Positions 45,781 to 57,329 of a stretch of 64,000 nt of DNA are shown one piece after another (the stretch's first letter is position 1; every line of letters begins with the position of its first letter). The translations under genes were made by a program, and so were the position numbers. Source of the DNA: Marsupella aquatica (lineage: Eukaryota; Marchantiophyta); contig OZ316894.1 in assembly GCA_973895155.1 (NCBI GenBank), positions 2,170,001 to 2,234,000 on the forward strand, given 5' to 3'. The notes under the pieces are model-generated. The model did not search any database, was not told where the DNA came from, and saw only the letters and a program-made list of their open reading frames with translations.

Positions 45781-48700
45781 TTCAGTCGTCGCTCTCCACG
45801 TCTTCGGCGGCATCAGCAGCGTAGCGTAGTGTACAGCCGCGGTCCGCCAGACAGACCGCGAGAGCGGAGGCCGCGGGCGGGAGAGCGAAAGGGGACGAAA
45901 CAGACTTCTTCTTCTCCTTCCTTCTTACGGAGTCCGGTCCGTCCTCTGCCTCGCTCCCTCGTTCCGGGTAAATCTGCGGATTGCCCGATTGCCGCTGAAT
46001 GCTGCTGACTGACTGTCTGATGAAGACGAGGAAGACGAGGATGACCAGGGGGAATTGTCGAGCGAACCGATGAACAGGGCAAGGTGATGCACTGGGAAAG
46101 AACCCATCGAGCCAATTGCGGAACACCCATTTTCCCAGGCACGAGGAAATTCTGTCAGTTTGCACATTGTTTTTTTCCCGTCCTCCGCGCTCCACTCGCG
46201 CGAGCAGGCCGTCGCGACACTCGCGGCACTGCGATACATACACCCTCTCTGTCGGGTCTCGGGCGCTCTCTCTTCGTGCTCCCTCTGCGTTGTGGATTTG
46301 TTCCCTTTTCCCTTATCTGTTTTGTTCTTCCGTATTCCTTCGTTCGTCATTGTTCTGAGTTGCTTCGTCATTCGTCGTCGTTTTGTGTCAATCCTTCTTC
46401 TCCTATTGGTGGTTGCGTGGCCAGGAAGCTCGAGTTTGGCAAATTCGAAATTTCGTCCTCCCGGCTGCAGCCTCTTCATTCTTGCTTGTACCTGACTTGT
46501 TCCTTCGTGATTCGTCGTCGTTTTTGTGTCAATCCTTCTTTTTGGTTGTTTATTGTACGTGGCTAACTTGAGCGGTTTAGCAAATTCGGAATTTCGTCTG
46601 TACTACATGGTACACAAGCTCCGTAATTGTGCGATATAGTGTAATTATGAAAAGGTGGAGTGAATAGGGCCGCCCGATCTCCCCCTGGGGCCCTCCCTCC
46701 TCCCTCGGGCGTGGGGGGGCAGGACGGGAAGGGACCAGCCACCTGCTTCATGCAGCCTGCCTGCATTCCTGCTTGTCTGCAGTCTTGCGAATCCAAGGGC
46801 GAAAATGACGATCTCGTCTTCTTTACGGAGACTGTAGGCACCCGTAGAGTTCCTCGAGTCTGATGGAGTTGGGGCATCAGCGGTGTAATAATGATGCCTC
46901 GATCTGGACGACTCGACTCTCTTGATCGTCAGTCGGTCCATTCAGATCGTTCCTCCCGTCGCGTGCGTTATGTTACGACCATCATCACATTCCCATAGAG
47001 TAGCAGTCTAGTGAGCAGTAAGTAGTTTTCACTTTGCCCGGAAGAAATTTTATTAATCCGGTTGGATTTTGGAAGATTCCAGCCAAGGTCCGTTTTGTTC
47101 TGGATTTGTTTTGAAGCGACTTCTTCGAGGGGAACACGAAGAAGAAGCGGCAGAAGCACTGAGCGCGTGTGGGTGCGGTGAGAGTTGAATCCTGTGTGAG
47201 AGGGAGAATTGAAGAGTTCGTCGTTGGAGGGACTCTTTCTTCGTACACAATTGGAAACACCCGATCTATATTTACGAAATACTTGTGTCGCCGTTAGATC
47301 CTCCTCCTCTTCCTTCAGTTGTAGTGGTTGGGGGAGGGCAACGCTTGTCCAAATTAGTGACAACTTCTTATGCTCTGCTGCCCACGCGGATGACGATTGT
47401 CAGTTGACTGATAACTGGGCGGACTGACTCCGCTGGAATGGATTACAAAGGGAAAGGGACCGACTGGAGGACAATTTGATGAAGTTCTTTTTTCCGCGAA
47501 GGAGGAAGAGGAGGCTGTTGTTGTCTCTGCTGCGATGTTGATGCTGCCTGCGACTGGCTTAATGCGGTGTACGTGGTCACATCACTGAAGAAGAAAGAGG
47601 CTGGAGCCTAGAGGAGGAAAGGTCTTGTCATTACATAGTGGTACAGTATTATTATTATTCCGGGTCGAAATCTCTCAATCTCTCCCCCTCCCGACCAGTG
47701 ACAACAACTTGTCGCCGCGGCCGAACACAAATACCGTCTGTTGCCATTCTGTTACTTCCAATTGTTGCAGATCGCGCCGCGCGCGGGTACAGAGGTTCTT
47801 TCCGTATAACTAAATCAACGCCCAATCACTCGCTCTGTCTATCGCCCTCGCCTTTGCGCCTCGAGCACTGCAGCTGGAATTGTTGTCTTCTCCTACTCTT
47901 CCTCTTTCCGTTCTTTCATCATCATCAGCGTACATATATGCAATCGACCTCTTCGGCTTCGAGCCGCCTTGTTGCGATCTTCGTAAGAGGAGGAGGAATC
48001 ATAGGAAGGGAGAGGCGGGGTTTTCTTCTCGTAGTAGGAGGAGGTTTCTACAGGCATTTCGGCCCTAGAAGCTGGAAGAGAAGTCGGACCATCGTCAGCG
48101 AGAGCAACAGAGCATTTATGCCCGGGTGATCGATGACAGCAGAGCAGCGCAGAGCGCAGTGGACTGATTGGCGGACTGACTGGCGGGCTGTTGCATATCT
48201 TATGAGGTATAATTTGTTTCCCTTGCTATCTATCCTTCCATCATCGCAAAACTCTGCTGACGACCCCAGAGTTCCGACAACCTGTCCGTCCAGAACATAA
48301 CCTCCAGATGTGTGAGTTCCACAACACTCTGTGCTCGGTCGTCCCATAGGCTCTGATCTCTAAAGCCTGTTCGATTAATTCCATGCTGATGATGAACGAG
48401 TTCGATGATGATAATGAACTCCAGATTGCAACCCCTTCGTGTTCTGGTCTTATGGTCTACTTTTAAATCTGCCCTGTTTCCCGAGCATCCGTCCATCCTT
48501 CTCTGGCTTGCTTTCGTCTGAGATATTTCCTGATCAAGTACGGACGAGGAGTTCGGCTCGGTCGTACATTGGGATCGGCCAAATCTAATTCATCGAACTA
48601 TTTGTTTTGCCGCGTGGGGGTTCCTTGTTGGCACTTGTTAATCTTCGCGAGGGTGGATGGATTCGAATTGTCTACATTCGTCGGTGGATTGTGTCCTTTG

Positions 48701-49459
48701 TTGTCTCTATGTATTGTTAGGCTTTTCCTTGAAGGGAAAAACAGGATTTGAAGGAAATGACTGTGGCAGCGTCACCGATTCGATTCACACCAGTAGGGAA
48801 CGTGCTCGCCAATCAATCAAATCAAGCAGTCAAATCAATTGTATGGAGTGTTTCTTTCCGGGTAGTAGTAGTAGCAGTAGTAGTAGTAGCAGGAGGAGGA
48901 GGAGGAGGAGGAAGTGGTTGTCGCTTCTTGGCTGGCAGGCAGGGCAGATTACAGATTACGTCGTCCGACCAACCGACTCCCTCCTTATTACAGAGCATTT
49001 CTCGTTTCGGATTTGATCAATAAACCTACTTTGCAGACGTAATGCGATGCAAATCCAGACGGGCTCAGAACTCGGAAGCCATCGGGGCCCCAGGAGTTTT
49101 GGCCTAAACGCATTTCGGTTCCCCTAACTGTCATGTGCGAGTCAGTGTGTTTGGACGTACGGAAAAGATGGAGACATTGTACTGTACCCGTGTAGCCTCC
49201 TCGTGCGTTCCGCTCTTCCTCAATCGATCTAGTCTCGTCCAGCGGAGTCAGTTCGTGAGTGTGGTGCTGCAATCGTGTAGACATTGAGATTCGGGCTGAC
49301 TTGCAATTCGATTCTCGTTCATTTCTGTGTCCAGGATGACAGATGTCTACACCGATCTGGGGATAGATCTGGAAAGGAATATTGCGTAAGCTTTCTTTGG
49401 TTTGTTGGTTTTGAAATAGGGGGGGGACCACATAGGGACCACATAGATAGGGGCACACA
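45781..49459 (+). promoter_or_regulatory. GC-richer promoter and leader region of the DUF7138-like gene
   Basis: Base composition changes sharply here to CG-containing, pyrimidine-rich sequence, as in plant promoters and 5' UTRs. A splice acceptor (TTTTGAAATAG, about 49413-49423) lies 36 bp before the ATG of the next gene, so a 5' UTR intron is likely. Overlapping open frames on both strands (45782-46566 and around 47600-48130) are low-complexity Arg/Ser-rich and unsupported. The region also has a diverged 137-bp duplication at about 46363-46600 and an (AGT)n/(AGG)n tract at about 48865-48915. The transcription start cannot be placed. Confidence 0.45.
46363..46600 (+). repeat. Diverged 137-bp tandem duplication in the leader region
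   Basis: Two copies share ATTCGTCGTCGTTTT, TGTGTCAATCCTTCTT, then GCAAATTCG(A/G)AATTTCGTC. Confidence 0.75.
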
Positions 49460-50965
49460 ATGGAGAGCTTTGCAACACCGTACCCTGTTCTTTTTTACGA
49501 CGGGGAGCAGGAGCACGACAAGGGACATGTGGGCTTACACTCCGTGCTGACGTTCAAGCGATTTCAGGCGCTCGTGGCCCAGAAAACAGGAATTCCAGCC
49601 AACCAATTGTCCTCTGTTTTTGTTTGTCGGAGAACTCTGAAGGACACGGAGAAAAGGCAGAAGCTTCCCATTAATGAGAACACCAATTTCAACATCATCC
49701 TTAATCAACATAATCCAAGCCGGGAACGAGATTGCCACTTCCTCGTGTCAATGAAGAAATCGAAAAAGGAGCGGAAGGGCGGCAGTACAAGGAAACGGAG
49801 CGCCGAGGCCGAAAATGCAGATGATGATGATTCGACCTCTTCCCGCGGCGATCTCTCCCCTTCAGACGAACGGCCAAAGGTCGGTAGTGTAGATGAGACC
49901 TTTTCCCCGGAAGTAACATCTCCTCGAAGTTTTCTGGAGCGGCCTTCGTCTCCAACTATCAAAACTGCATCTAGTAATGGGAACGGTCAGAAGGCAAGTA
50001 GTATTGGATCCCCGAACGGAAAGCTGCCCTTGGGCGTAGTTGAATACAAAGTTGAGAGAACACTACTGCGGCGGGAAGGTGCCGGGCAAAATGGGTTTGC
50101 CAGTCCAAGATCATCTAGTGGGGGAGCAACGGGTCAGCGGGTGGAAGGATTTAGTGTCACTTCGAATGCCGCTGCAGGTGGGAAAGGCGAACTGCACATA
50201 GTAGGGCAAGCTGCGAACGGATCCATCCAACAATTGGATGATAGGAGGAAAGTGGACAAGCAGTGGAGACAGTCGAGTCCAGTCTTAGACGACAATGGGA
50301 CGTTAAGGCAGAATGAGAAGGCAGCAAATGGTCACGTTCACCCGGCAGCAGGGCAAGCCACATCGTTAAATAATCACTCTTCTTCCAGGTCCGATTTGTT
50401 CAATCAAGATAGGTTCAATGATTCCATCTCACAGGCGCATGGGTTGAGACCACCTTCGGCTGTCATGGCAAGGGGAAATGGTGTACCTGTGGGATCTTCT
50501 ACAGCTGCTGGGGCCCTTCAAAGAAATAGCTCCCTGTTGTCCTTCTCTAATGGTGTAAGGCCAACAACTCCAATCTCTTCTGGTGCTACCACAGCGGGGA
50601 ATTTCATTCCAAGAGTTTCAATGAGCAGTGGCTCTGCCGTTGGAAATGCAACTGGGGGTCTAACGCTACAGCAAGCTCAAGCTCATATTTCACACATGCA
50701 GCAGCTACATCAATCATCCTTGACAGGAACCATGAGCCCACTCGAGCTCTCGAAGCTGAATGGGATGTTACGTGGATTGGTGGCAAGGGATAATCGAGAG
50801 AATGCGAAGGTTTGCAAATTGTGTTGCATCTTACGAGAGAAAAATAGTGGGCCACCTCCGTTCCACTGGTGTGTAGATGACACCATTACGAAAGGCTTTA
50901 GGGGTCCATCTCCCGCTGGACCCATCGGAAGACCTGTGAAACGTCACGTGGAAGCAGCAGCTTGA
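49460..50965 (+). CDS. DUF7138-like plant protein, single coding exon
   Basis: The single open frame of 501 aa starts at the ATG after a short AC-rich leader. Residues 8-100 form a compact domain (VLFYDGEQEHDKGHVGLHS, FKRFQALVAQKTGIPANQLS, CHFLVSMKKSKKERKG). I associate this with the plant-specific DUF7138 family, which has a ubiquitin-like pattern of strands; this assignment is from memory. The centre (about 105-420) is Ser/Asn/Gly-rich and probably disordered. A conserved-looking C-terminus has clustered cysteines and histidine (KVCKLCCILREKNSG, PPFHWCVDD), possibly metal-binding, and ends in basic residues. The molecular function of the family is unknown to me. A polyadenylation-like AATAAA lies at about 51866. 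Confidence 0.8.
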   Translation: MESFATPYPVLFYDGEQEHDKGHVGLHSVLTFKRFQALVAQKTGIPANQLSSVFVCRRTLKDTEKRQKLPINENTNFNIILNQHNPSRERDCHFLVSMKKSKKERKGGSTRKRSAEAENADDDDSTSSRGDLSPSDERPKVGSVDETFSPEVTSPRSFLERPSSPTIKTASSNGNGQKASSIGSPNGKLPLGVVEYKVERTLLRREGAGQNGFASPRSSSGGATGQRVEGFSVTSNAAAGGKGELHIVGQAANGSIQQLDDRRKVDKQWRQSSPVLDDNGTLRQNEKAANGHVHPAAGQATSLNNHSSSRSDLFNQDRFNDSISQAHGLRPPSAVMARGNGVPVGSSTAAGALQRNSSLLSFSNGVRPTTPISSGATTAGNFIPRVSMSSGSAVGNATGGLTLQQAQAHISHMQQLHQSSLTGTMSPLELSKLNGMLRGLVARDNRENAKVCKLCCILREKNSGPPPFHWCVDDTITKGFRGPSPAGPIGRPVKRHVEAAA

Positions 50966-53820
50966 GTGGGATTGAAGCTATTCGAGGTCGACTCCAGCAG
51001 CTTCTTATAGAGTGTAAAGTGATTCCATAGACGTCTCACTGCGTGATGTGTGGCTGGCGGTTTTGGTAGTCCTTATGACCCATAGCCGGAAAAGTTGTTC
51101 GGTAATGACTTTTCAGTCGCAAACTGAGGAGTTGCCCATACTCTGTATTATGAACCATACTTGATCAGACGTTTGCTCTCCGTTGAAGCCGGACTGTTTC
51201 TGCCTCTATGATAGGCTTTGCTTCATTACCTATGCATCAAATTTTCTTATGTTTTTCAAATGCTTTCTGAAGAGCATCTAGATTTCTTGGCCTCCACTTC
51301 TAGGTCCTCGCTTTGTTAAGTATATGTTCATGTTTGCCAAAAGCTTCTTAACGTAATAGTGTGCTGGGAGACACTGAAGTATATGGTATCGGTGAGTTGG
51401 ATATCCTGAGAAGAATTAAATGCTCACGTTTGCGGTTGTACAAGATATTGACGTGTCAAGTACGCTCTTCAATGATCTGCCAGTCGAGTATTGCGGAAAC
51501 TTTTTTCTTCTTGCAATAATTGTCATGTTCTTTCCTGAAGCAATGCGAGGTCTGTGACATGGTTTTAGATTGCTAAAGGTTGCAGTGTCATAGATGTTCA
51601 AGTGGGACCGGCAGATTCCTGAGGAGCACCCTGTCAGCTCTGTTGCCAGAGAACATTCGCTTCTCGAGATTGGACCTCAGCGCGAACGGATTTCACTTCA
51701 GAAGGTTACCATCATTTTGCGCTGTCCGCTGTGATGCCAAGATAGTTTGAGCTCGGAGACTAGATGTTGATCACCATCATGGCCGCGTTTATGTTACTGA
51801 CTATGTTGCAGCTTTCCGGGGTTACGCAATGCTACATACAGCTCCATCAATCTGTATCAATCTGTGAATAAACCTTTTTGAACTATGGAAAGAGCTTACA
51901 TCGAAAATTTGTGTCGAGGCTTTATCATCATTTCCCCTGTGTTGGCCTTTCTGGTAATGACGGTTGAAGACCTGTTTGAGAGACGGAGAAGCTGAGGCGG
52001 AATCGTGAGAAAATTTGGTTCAAATGGCACCGTTCACAGGTTCCTTCTGAGCAAGTCCGAAACAAGACGAGGGATTGGGGAGTTGGATCTCTTGTTTCTG
52101 TTACCTTTCAGTTCTCGTGCCTGAATTTGGTATTCACTTTTAAAGGTCACATTTTTTGTCGATCTATATAATTGTTATCTAAATTCTTCTTTCGTTGGCG
52201 GATTTCCCCTGCATCCATCTGCTCCTGTCGCAATTCCTCATGTCATGTCTAGCACACACACTATGCCCTGGAGACGTTCGGGAGATGGGGGTGTTTTTGG
52301 CATCCATCCAAGTCATGGATGAGAGCACTACTGAGGCGGCAAGAAGACCAGAAGTGAGGATGTTCTAGAGTCGTTTTTCAAGGTCCGTATGCGGTTTGGA
52401 GAACTTACTATAGGATCTGTCTGGAGTCGATCTCAACCTCACTAAAGTACTCAGTGAGAATGAAGCATTCTAGATGGATTTCCGTGCTATAAGTTCGACA
52501 CGTTGATGATGGACAGATATGGTGAATGTTAAGATTACTCGCTGTCGATACCAAATTGAAGATAGACAGCTGACTGGAAACATCGTCCAATCCAAAAGAA
52601 AAGTTTAAAGGATGTCCGGTCGTCTCATTTTGATTGATAAGCTCCTGGCATTGGTCGCTTTGTATATATTATCATAATTCGGGAATTAGCATCGTGGGTC
52701 AATACTTCCCTCTTACCTGACAGGGTCTCGAGCTTGATCTGGCTGTTCTAGTCAAATCCCTGAATCTGCTACAGAGCTCTGTAAGCAGCCAAGAACAGAG
52801 TTGAGGTTTTCCTCTTGGAAACATAACCAAGCGGTCTGTAAACAATCATCTGTGAATGTTCATACTTGAAGCCGCACATTACAGCTGCAATCGTACTCGT
52901 CATCCCTCACCGTGGGTTCGTGACCACATGGGCCTAAATTAAGGAAGTCTGTAATCTCAACCACCATAGGAAGTCAGCAGGAAATACATGAGTGTGGCTC
53001 ACCTCTTCTTCGGGATAATGACCTACCAGACTTTCCAGAAGAGTTCTGGTTGATTAAACCATGCGCAGTAATCTGAATTGCCCTTCTTGTCCTCGCCACA
53101 TTCTACTAACGATGCAACACAAGTCACGTTCCAGCTGTGGAGGACACCTGAGAGGATGCAGGACTGGATAGACAGAATCACAGGACTTCTGGTAGTGTAG
53201 ACTTCTGGTACGTTACTCAACAGGATTTTGCAAAATCTCAAGGAATTTCATTGCCGAATACATTCTCGGGTTGAAAGGTCGTAAGCAGGTCTGACTTCAG
53301 CAAATTATACAAATACATTTCTACAAATCTTCTCTAGATTTCCAATTCACGGTGCCAGAAATTCAACTTTCATCCGCGTCAACAATCTGACGTCAACTAT
53401 CTTGCACAAGCCTGCGTACACCCGCGTTCGATTATTTTATTTTGAATTTATCTCAGAGACGTCATTTGTACGCAACGCTGAAGCTCCAATCGTTTACTTT
53501 ATTGGAATTCCCCTCAAAAGTGACTTCAACGCAACTCAAGCGATCGCCGTCCAACAATTGTTCAAATTTTCTCAAGTCCGGGGGGCAACCCCACGGCCTA
53601 CCGTCGATCAATCAGTCTATTCTTATTGTTTGCTTACTAGCTATTTATTTTTCTGAAGGGTGATGAAGCAAAGCTTTCTTTGCCGACTCTTTTCGTCACT
53701 CTGCCACAGCTCAATCATCGCGAGTAAAGTTAGAATTTAAAATTTAGGATTAAAATATGTCTTCTTAATATAGAATTCAGGATTTAGACAGAGCACGTGA
53801 CAGTTTTTTCAATTTACCAA
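50966..53820. other. 3' UTR and AT-rich intergenic DNA
   Basis: The 3' region of the DUF7138-like gene probably extends to the AATAAA near 51866. After that no gene or RNA is recognised. Short open frames (for example 53402-53656) lack domains. Confidence 0.4.
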
Positions 53821-53855
53821 CCTCCCGGCAGGAATTCCGTTGTCCTGCCGGGAGG
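53821..53855. repeat. Perfect 13-bp GC-rich hairpin
   Basis: The arms CCTCCCGGCAGGA and TCCTGCCGGGAGG are exactly complementary around a 9-nt loop, in otherwise AT-rich DNA. Confidence 0.9.
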
Positions 53856-54045
53856 AACTGTATACTAGCTACTTACAATTGTGATTGAGCTTCACAGCCG
53901 CCACAATTCAATTACCTCCGAAGGTTCTGAAGATTAGCGTAGGATTACCATTTCTTACAAGAGATCCCACAGCTGTTTTGGAGCACCTCAGTTCCGGAAG
54001 ATTCTGACTCCGTAGATTTTTGCAATTGATCCTGTGCAGCGTCTT

Positions 54046-54175
54046 GGGTGAAAGAAAGCACCGAATGCTAAGTTCGTCGATCCACACACAATCAAATATA
54101 GAAGCACTTCGTTTGGGTGAAAGAAATGACTGAATGCTAAGTTCGTCGATCCATTCACACCAAATAGAAGCACTA
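54046..54175 (+). repeat. About 65-bp tandem duplication
   Basis: Two copies share TTGGGTGAAAGAAA, GAATGCTAAGTTCGTCGATC and AAATA(T)AGAAGCACT. Confidence 0.85.
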
Positions 54176-54863
54176 GTCATGACGCTCCTCCGTTAATCTT
54201 GACCTCGATCCTTATCACATGACTGAGTAGGGTACACAAAATGGCAATTGGGAGTGAGCCGTGTGAATGTAGAGGTTAGCAACCACGGCACCTTCTTCTT
54301 GAGAGATTCGAAAAGAGATTGAAGTCAAAGAAGCAGAGGGCGCCCCAATTGTCAATGCAACCTCGACCGTGCTACTTTGTACTGTAGGTACAATTGGAGG
54401 AAGGAAAATGTAGATGGCGCCGTGGTGGGACTTGGTAGACAAATAAGGTTGCTGGTCACTGGTCCATTCCATGACCTGGATCGAGTTTGGTTGGGTAGAG
54501 CCCCAAGCAGCTTAAAACATGAAGAAGGCCAAATTGAGCTTATACATTCGAGCTCCCGAGCCGCGGGAGTGGGTACAATTATGTCACTTGGAAGGTAAGA
54601 CGGCTGACAAAAGATTTTCACATGGACGGCTGCGGACCATAAGGACTACGACGCTCTCAAGCCGAAAAAGGTACGTGAGGTCAATTGGGCAATGTATTGC
54701 AAATGGCTAACAATCGTCGTCTCAGGTTTTTCTCAAGGTGCAGTTGCTGGTCGCCTAACTAGATAGTACAATGAATGTGCTACAAGTCCAGACTCATACG
54801 ACAAGCACACGTGAGGTATTTGACCTCCCCGCCATCGCCTTGCTTCCTTCTTCAAATTGACTA

Positions 54864-54969
54864 CTTCAAGTTCTTCATTGGGACTACCAGACAGGCTAGA
54901 CCTTGCGTCAGAAACGAAGCATCTGATTTGACGCACGGCCTAGACTGTCTGGTAGTCCGAAGAACTTGA
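54864..54969 (+). ncRNA. Long imperfect stem-loop, candidate miRNA precursor or foldback element
   Basis: The left arm 54864-54910 and right arm 54929-54969 pair over about 40 bp, with three mismatches and one 3-nt bulge, around an 18-nt loop. The best-paired core is GGACTACCAGACAG against CTGTCTGGTAGTCC. The size, loop and few mismatches fit a plant MIRNA hairpin, but a small inverted-repeat transposon would look the same. The surrounding DNA has no coding gene and expression is unknown. Confidence 0.4.
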
Positions 54970-57329
54970 GCATTACTTTTATTTGTTTTCACAGTTCAAT
55001 TTCTGCCATCAGGTGGATCTCACAATAAATCTAGACTTGAGCATTCCCCTGACTGATTCCATGGCTAGAGGAAGCATTTCGAATTGATTTGTAATTGGCA
55101 AATCAGGGCTGATTGGAGAACTGTTGTTCGATCATCTCACGGGCTAAGCAACCAGCTGGAAGTGCAAAACTCAGTCACTCTTCAAACATGTTTTTTTTTA
55201 GATTGAGAACCCACAGGGCTACCTCTTTAATCACCACTAGCCATGCCAGATTTCACCATACTAGATAGAATCCTTTCCTGAATTTGTGGAGAAAATTGGA
55301 ATGGGAGAGGAAAAGAATGAGAGGGGAGAATCCCTGAATGTGTGGACCAATATGGAATGGGACAGGAGAAGAATGAGGGGGAGAGGAATGAGAGGAAAAT
55401 GAAAAAGAGTGAACTCAAGTATTGGACATGTCCCCCCTTTATATGACTAGTGGAAAATTAATTTCTGGGCGAGTTACAGTTTGCCTTTGAAGCTGTCCTT
55501 TTCCATATATTTACTTCTTTTTATGAATTACTAAGATGAGATTATGAACCAGTCATCAGTGAGGGTTTAAGTTAATGATTATCTTACTACTAAGGGACAA
55601 GGTAAAGGTAAAGTTGCATAAAGTTGCTCTAGTGTAGAGTGAAGTCAAGTCTCTAGACTCTAACTCCCAATCAGGACAAAACTGATTGCAACTCTAGATA
55701 AGAACAAAATTGAGACTGAAGGTGAACAAAACACAAAGATGGGGCACGTGGAATAACAAAGAATTTTCTTTGTATTGGAAGATTTTTTTTGTCTTATCTA
55801 AATACATTCAAGGAATGCCCGGGTAATCAGGCTAGTTCATACAAAAGAATTGTGGCCATCACCAATCTGAACGGTAATAACAAACTGGTCTAGCAAGTAG
55901 AGAAAAACTGAGAGGACTCAACATGAGCAGACTAGGTCCTCAAAGATGTGTTGTACAAAAATGTAAAATAATATTAATCATGTCATGCAAGTGTTCATGG
56001 TTTGTTTTGTAGGTTGGCTACAACTATGATTGAGGCAGTAGGGATTGTCCTTAGAGCATTTGGCATCTGTCATGGTATTTTCACTGCACTATTGGGGAGG
56101 GGGAGTCAGAGCATTAATTCCCACTCGTTGTAGGGAATGCCAGGCCAGGACTGACTTTGGTCCTATGTCCCCAACCTGCCAAACAATTTTTGCAAACTCC
56201 AAGCCCCAGCATTACAAAAAATGGGATTGTGGCTCAACAAATTTCTGCTTGCATGCACCAGTTCTGCCTAGTTTGGACTCATTCTATGACTCCATTGACA
56301 GCCTTGCCAAAAAAATGAGGTATTTACTTGATGAACCCCCAAAATGAAACTTGTTACTTGATAGACCCCCTGACGTCTATCAACGATCCAGATGTGAGAT
56401 CGAAAGGTCCATCAATGGTCCAGATTGGGAAAAGTATCCAGGTAGTTGATTAAGCAAATTTTTTCCAGAGGGAGGTCTACTAAGCATATCCCTCCAAAAA
56501 AACTGGACAACATGAATTGTGCCATCATAAAACAAGTGGATATCATGACAAAAGTCTTGATAGACTGCAAGAATCAAGTACAGTTTTGTGCGCTGCTATC
56601 AAGTACACAAATTTAACACCGCTTGAGAGATGTTGTTGCGTGCAGAAGCTCCATGCAATATGCTAATTGACCTTTCCCACTATTTTTGAATGTACAGTGC
56701 AATTTTCTAATTTGAATATCATGAAAGACATTGGCAAATCCAAAGGTCATGATCTCCCCAATGCTGAGTATGTTAAAACGTACAACTCTAATGTAAGTTG
56801 TTATTGGATGCATGCATTTCACAACTTCCCATTGTTGAAGGTGGACAGTGCAATCTCACCTTTTTGGTCAAGTGGATAAGCATTAAGATAACCACCATAA
56901 GCACAAGTGTGGCCCTCCACTGCCCCTTCCTGTTTGCTGCTTTGGAATTGAGGTTACCCACCATCATTGAAAGAGAGTCTGTGTCAATCCGGATCGACCA
57001 TGCAATGAACTTACCCAACCAAGCTGAGCCTCCCATCAGCTGGGGAAATGGAAGAAGGGAGTGTCAATGGTGGTTATACTGGTGAGATTCTCAAGGTCTT
57101 GAAGGAATAATTGAAGTGATCATACCTGAACCAGTCATACGTCCACCATCAATCACCAGGCAACACAATATATCAATCATATTTCTCAAGCCACTAGTGA
57201 TGACTGAGAAAAGAAAGATACTTATCCCTTATCTTTCATATCAATACACTTGATAATAATTAAATTGCTCACATTTCCAAATGCAATCATGCTTACCAAG
57301 CTTGGAAAGCTCTAATAATATATATGGAT
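54970..57329. other. AT-rich stretch without a supported gene
   Basis: It holds a diverged duplication at about 55267-55382 (shared GAATCC, CTGAAT(T/G)TGTGGA, ATGGGA(G/C)AGGA). The short open frames at 56045-56347 (plus) and 56788-57036 (minus) have no recognisable domain. Confidence 0.4.

Noticed and set aside
45782-46566. Several overlapping ORFs of 100-184 codons on both strands
   Set aside because: They are mutually overlapping, Arg/Ser-rich and without domains. They arise from GC-rich leader sequence.
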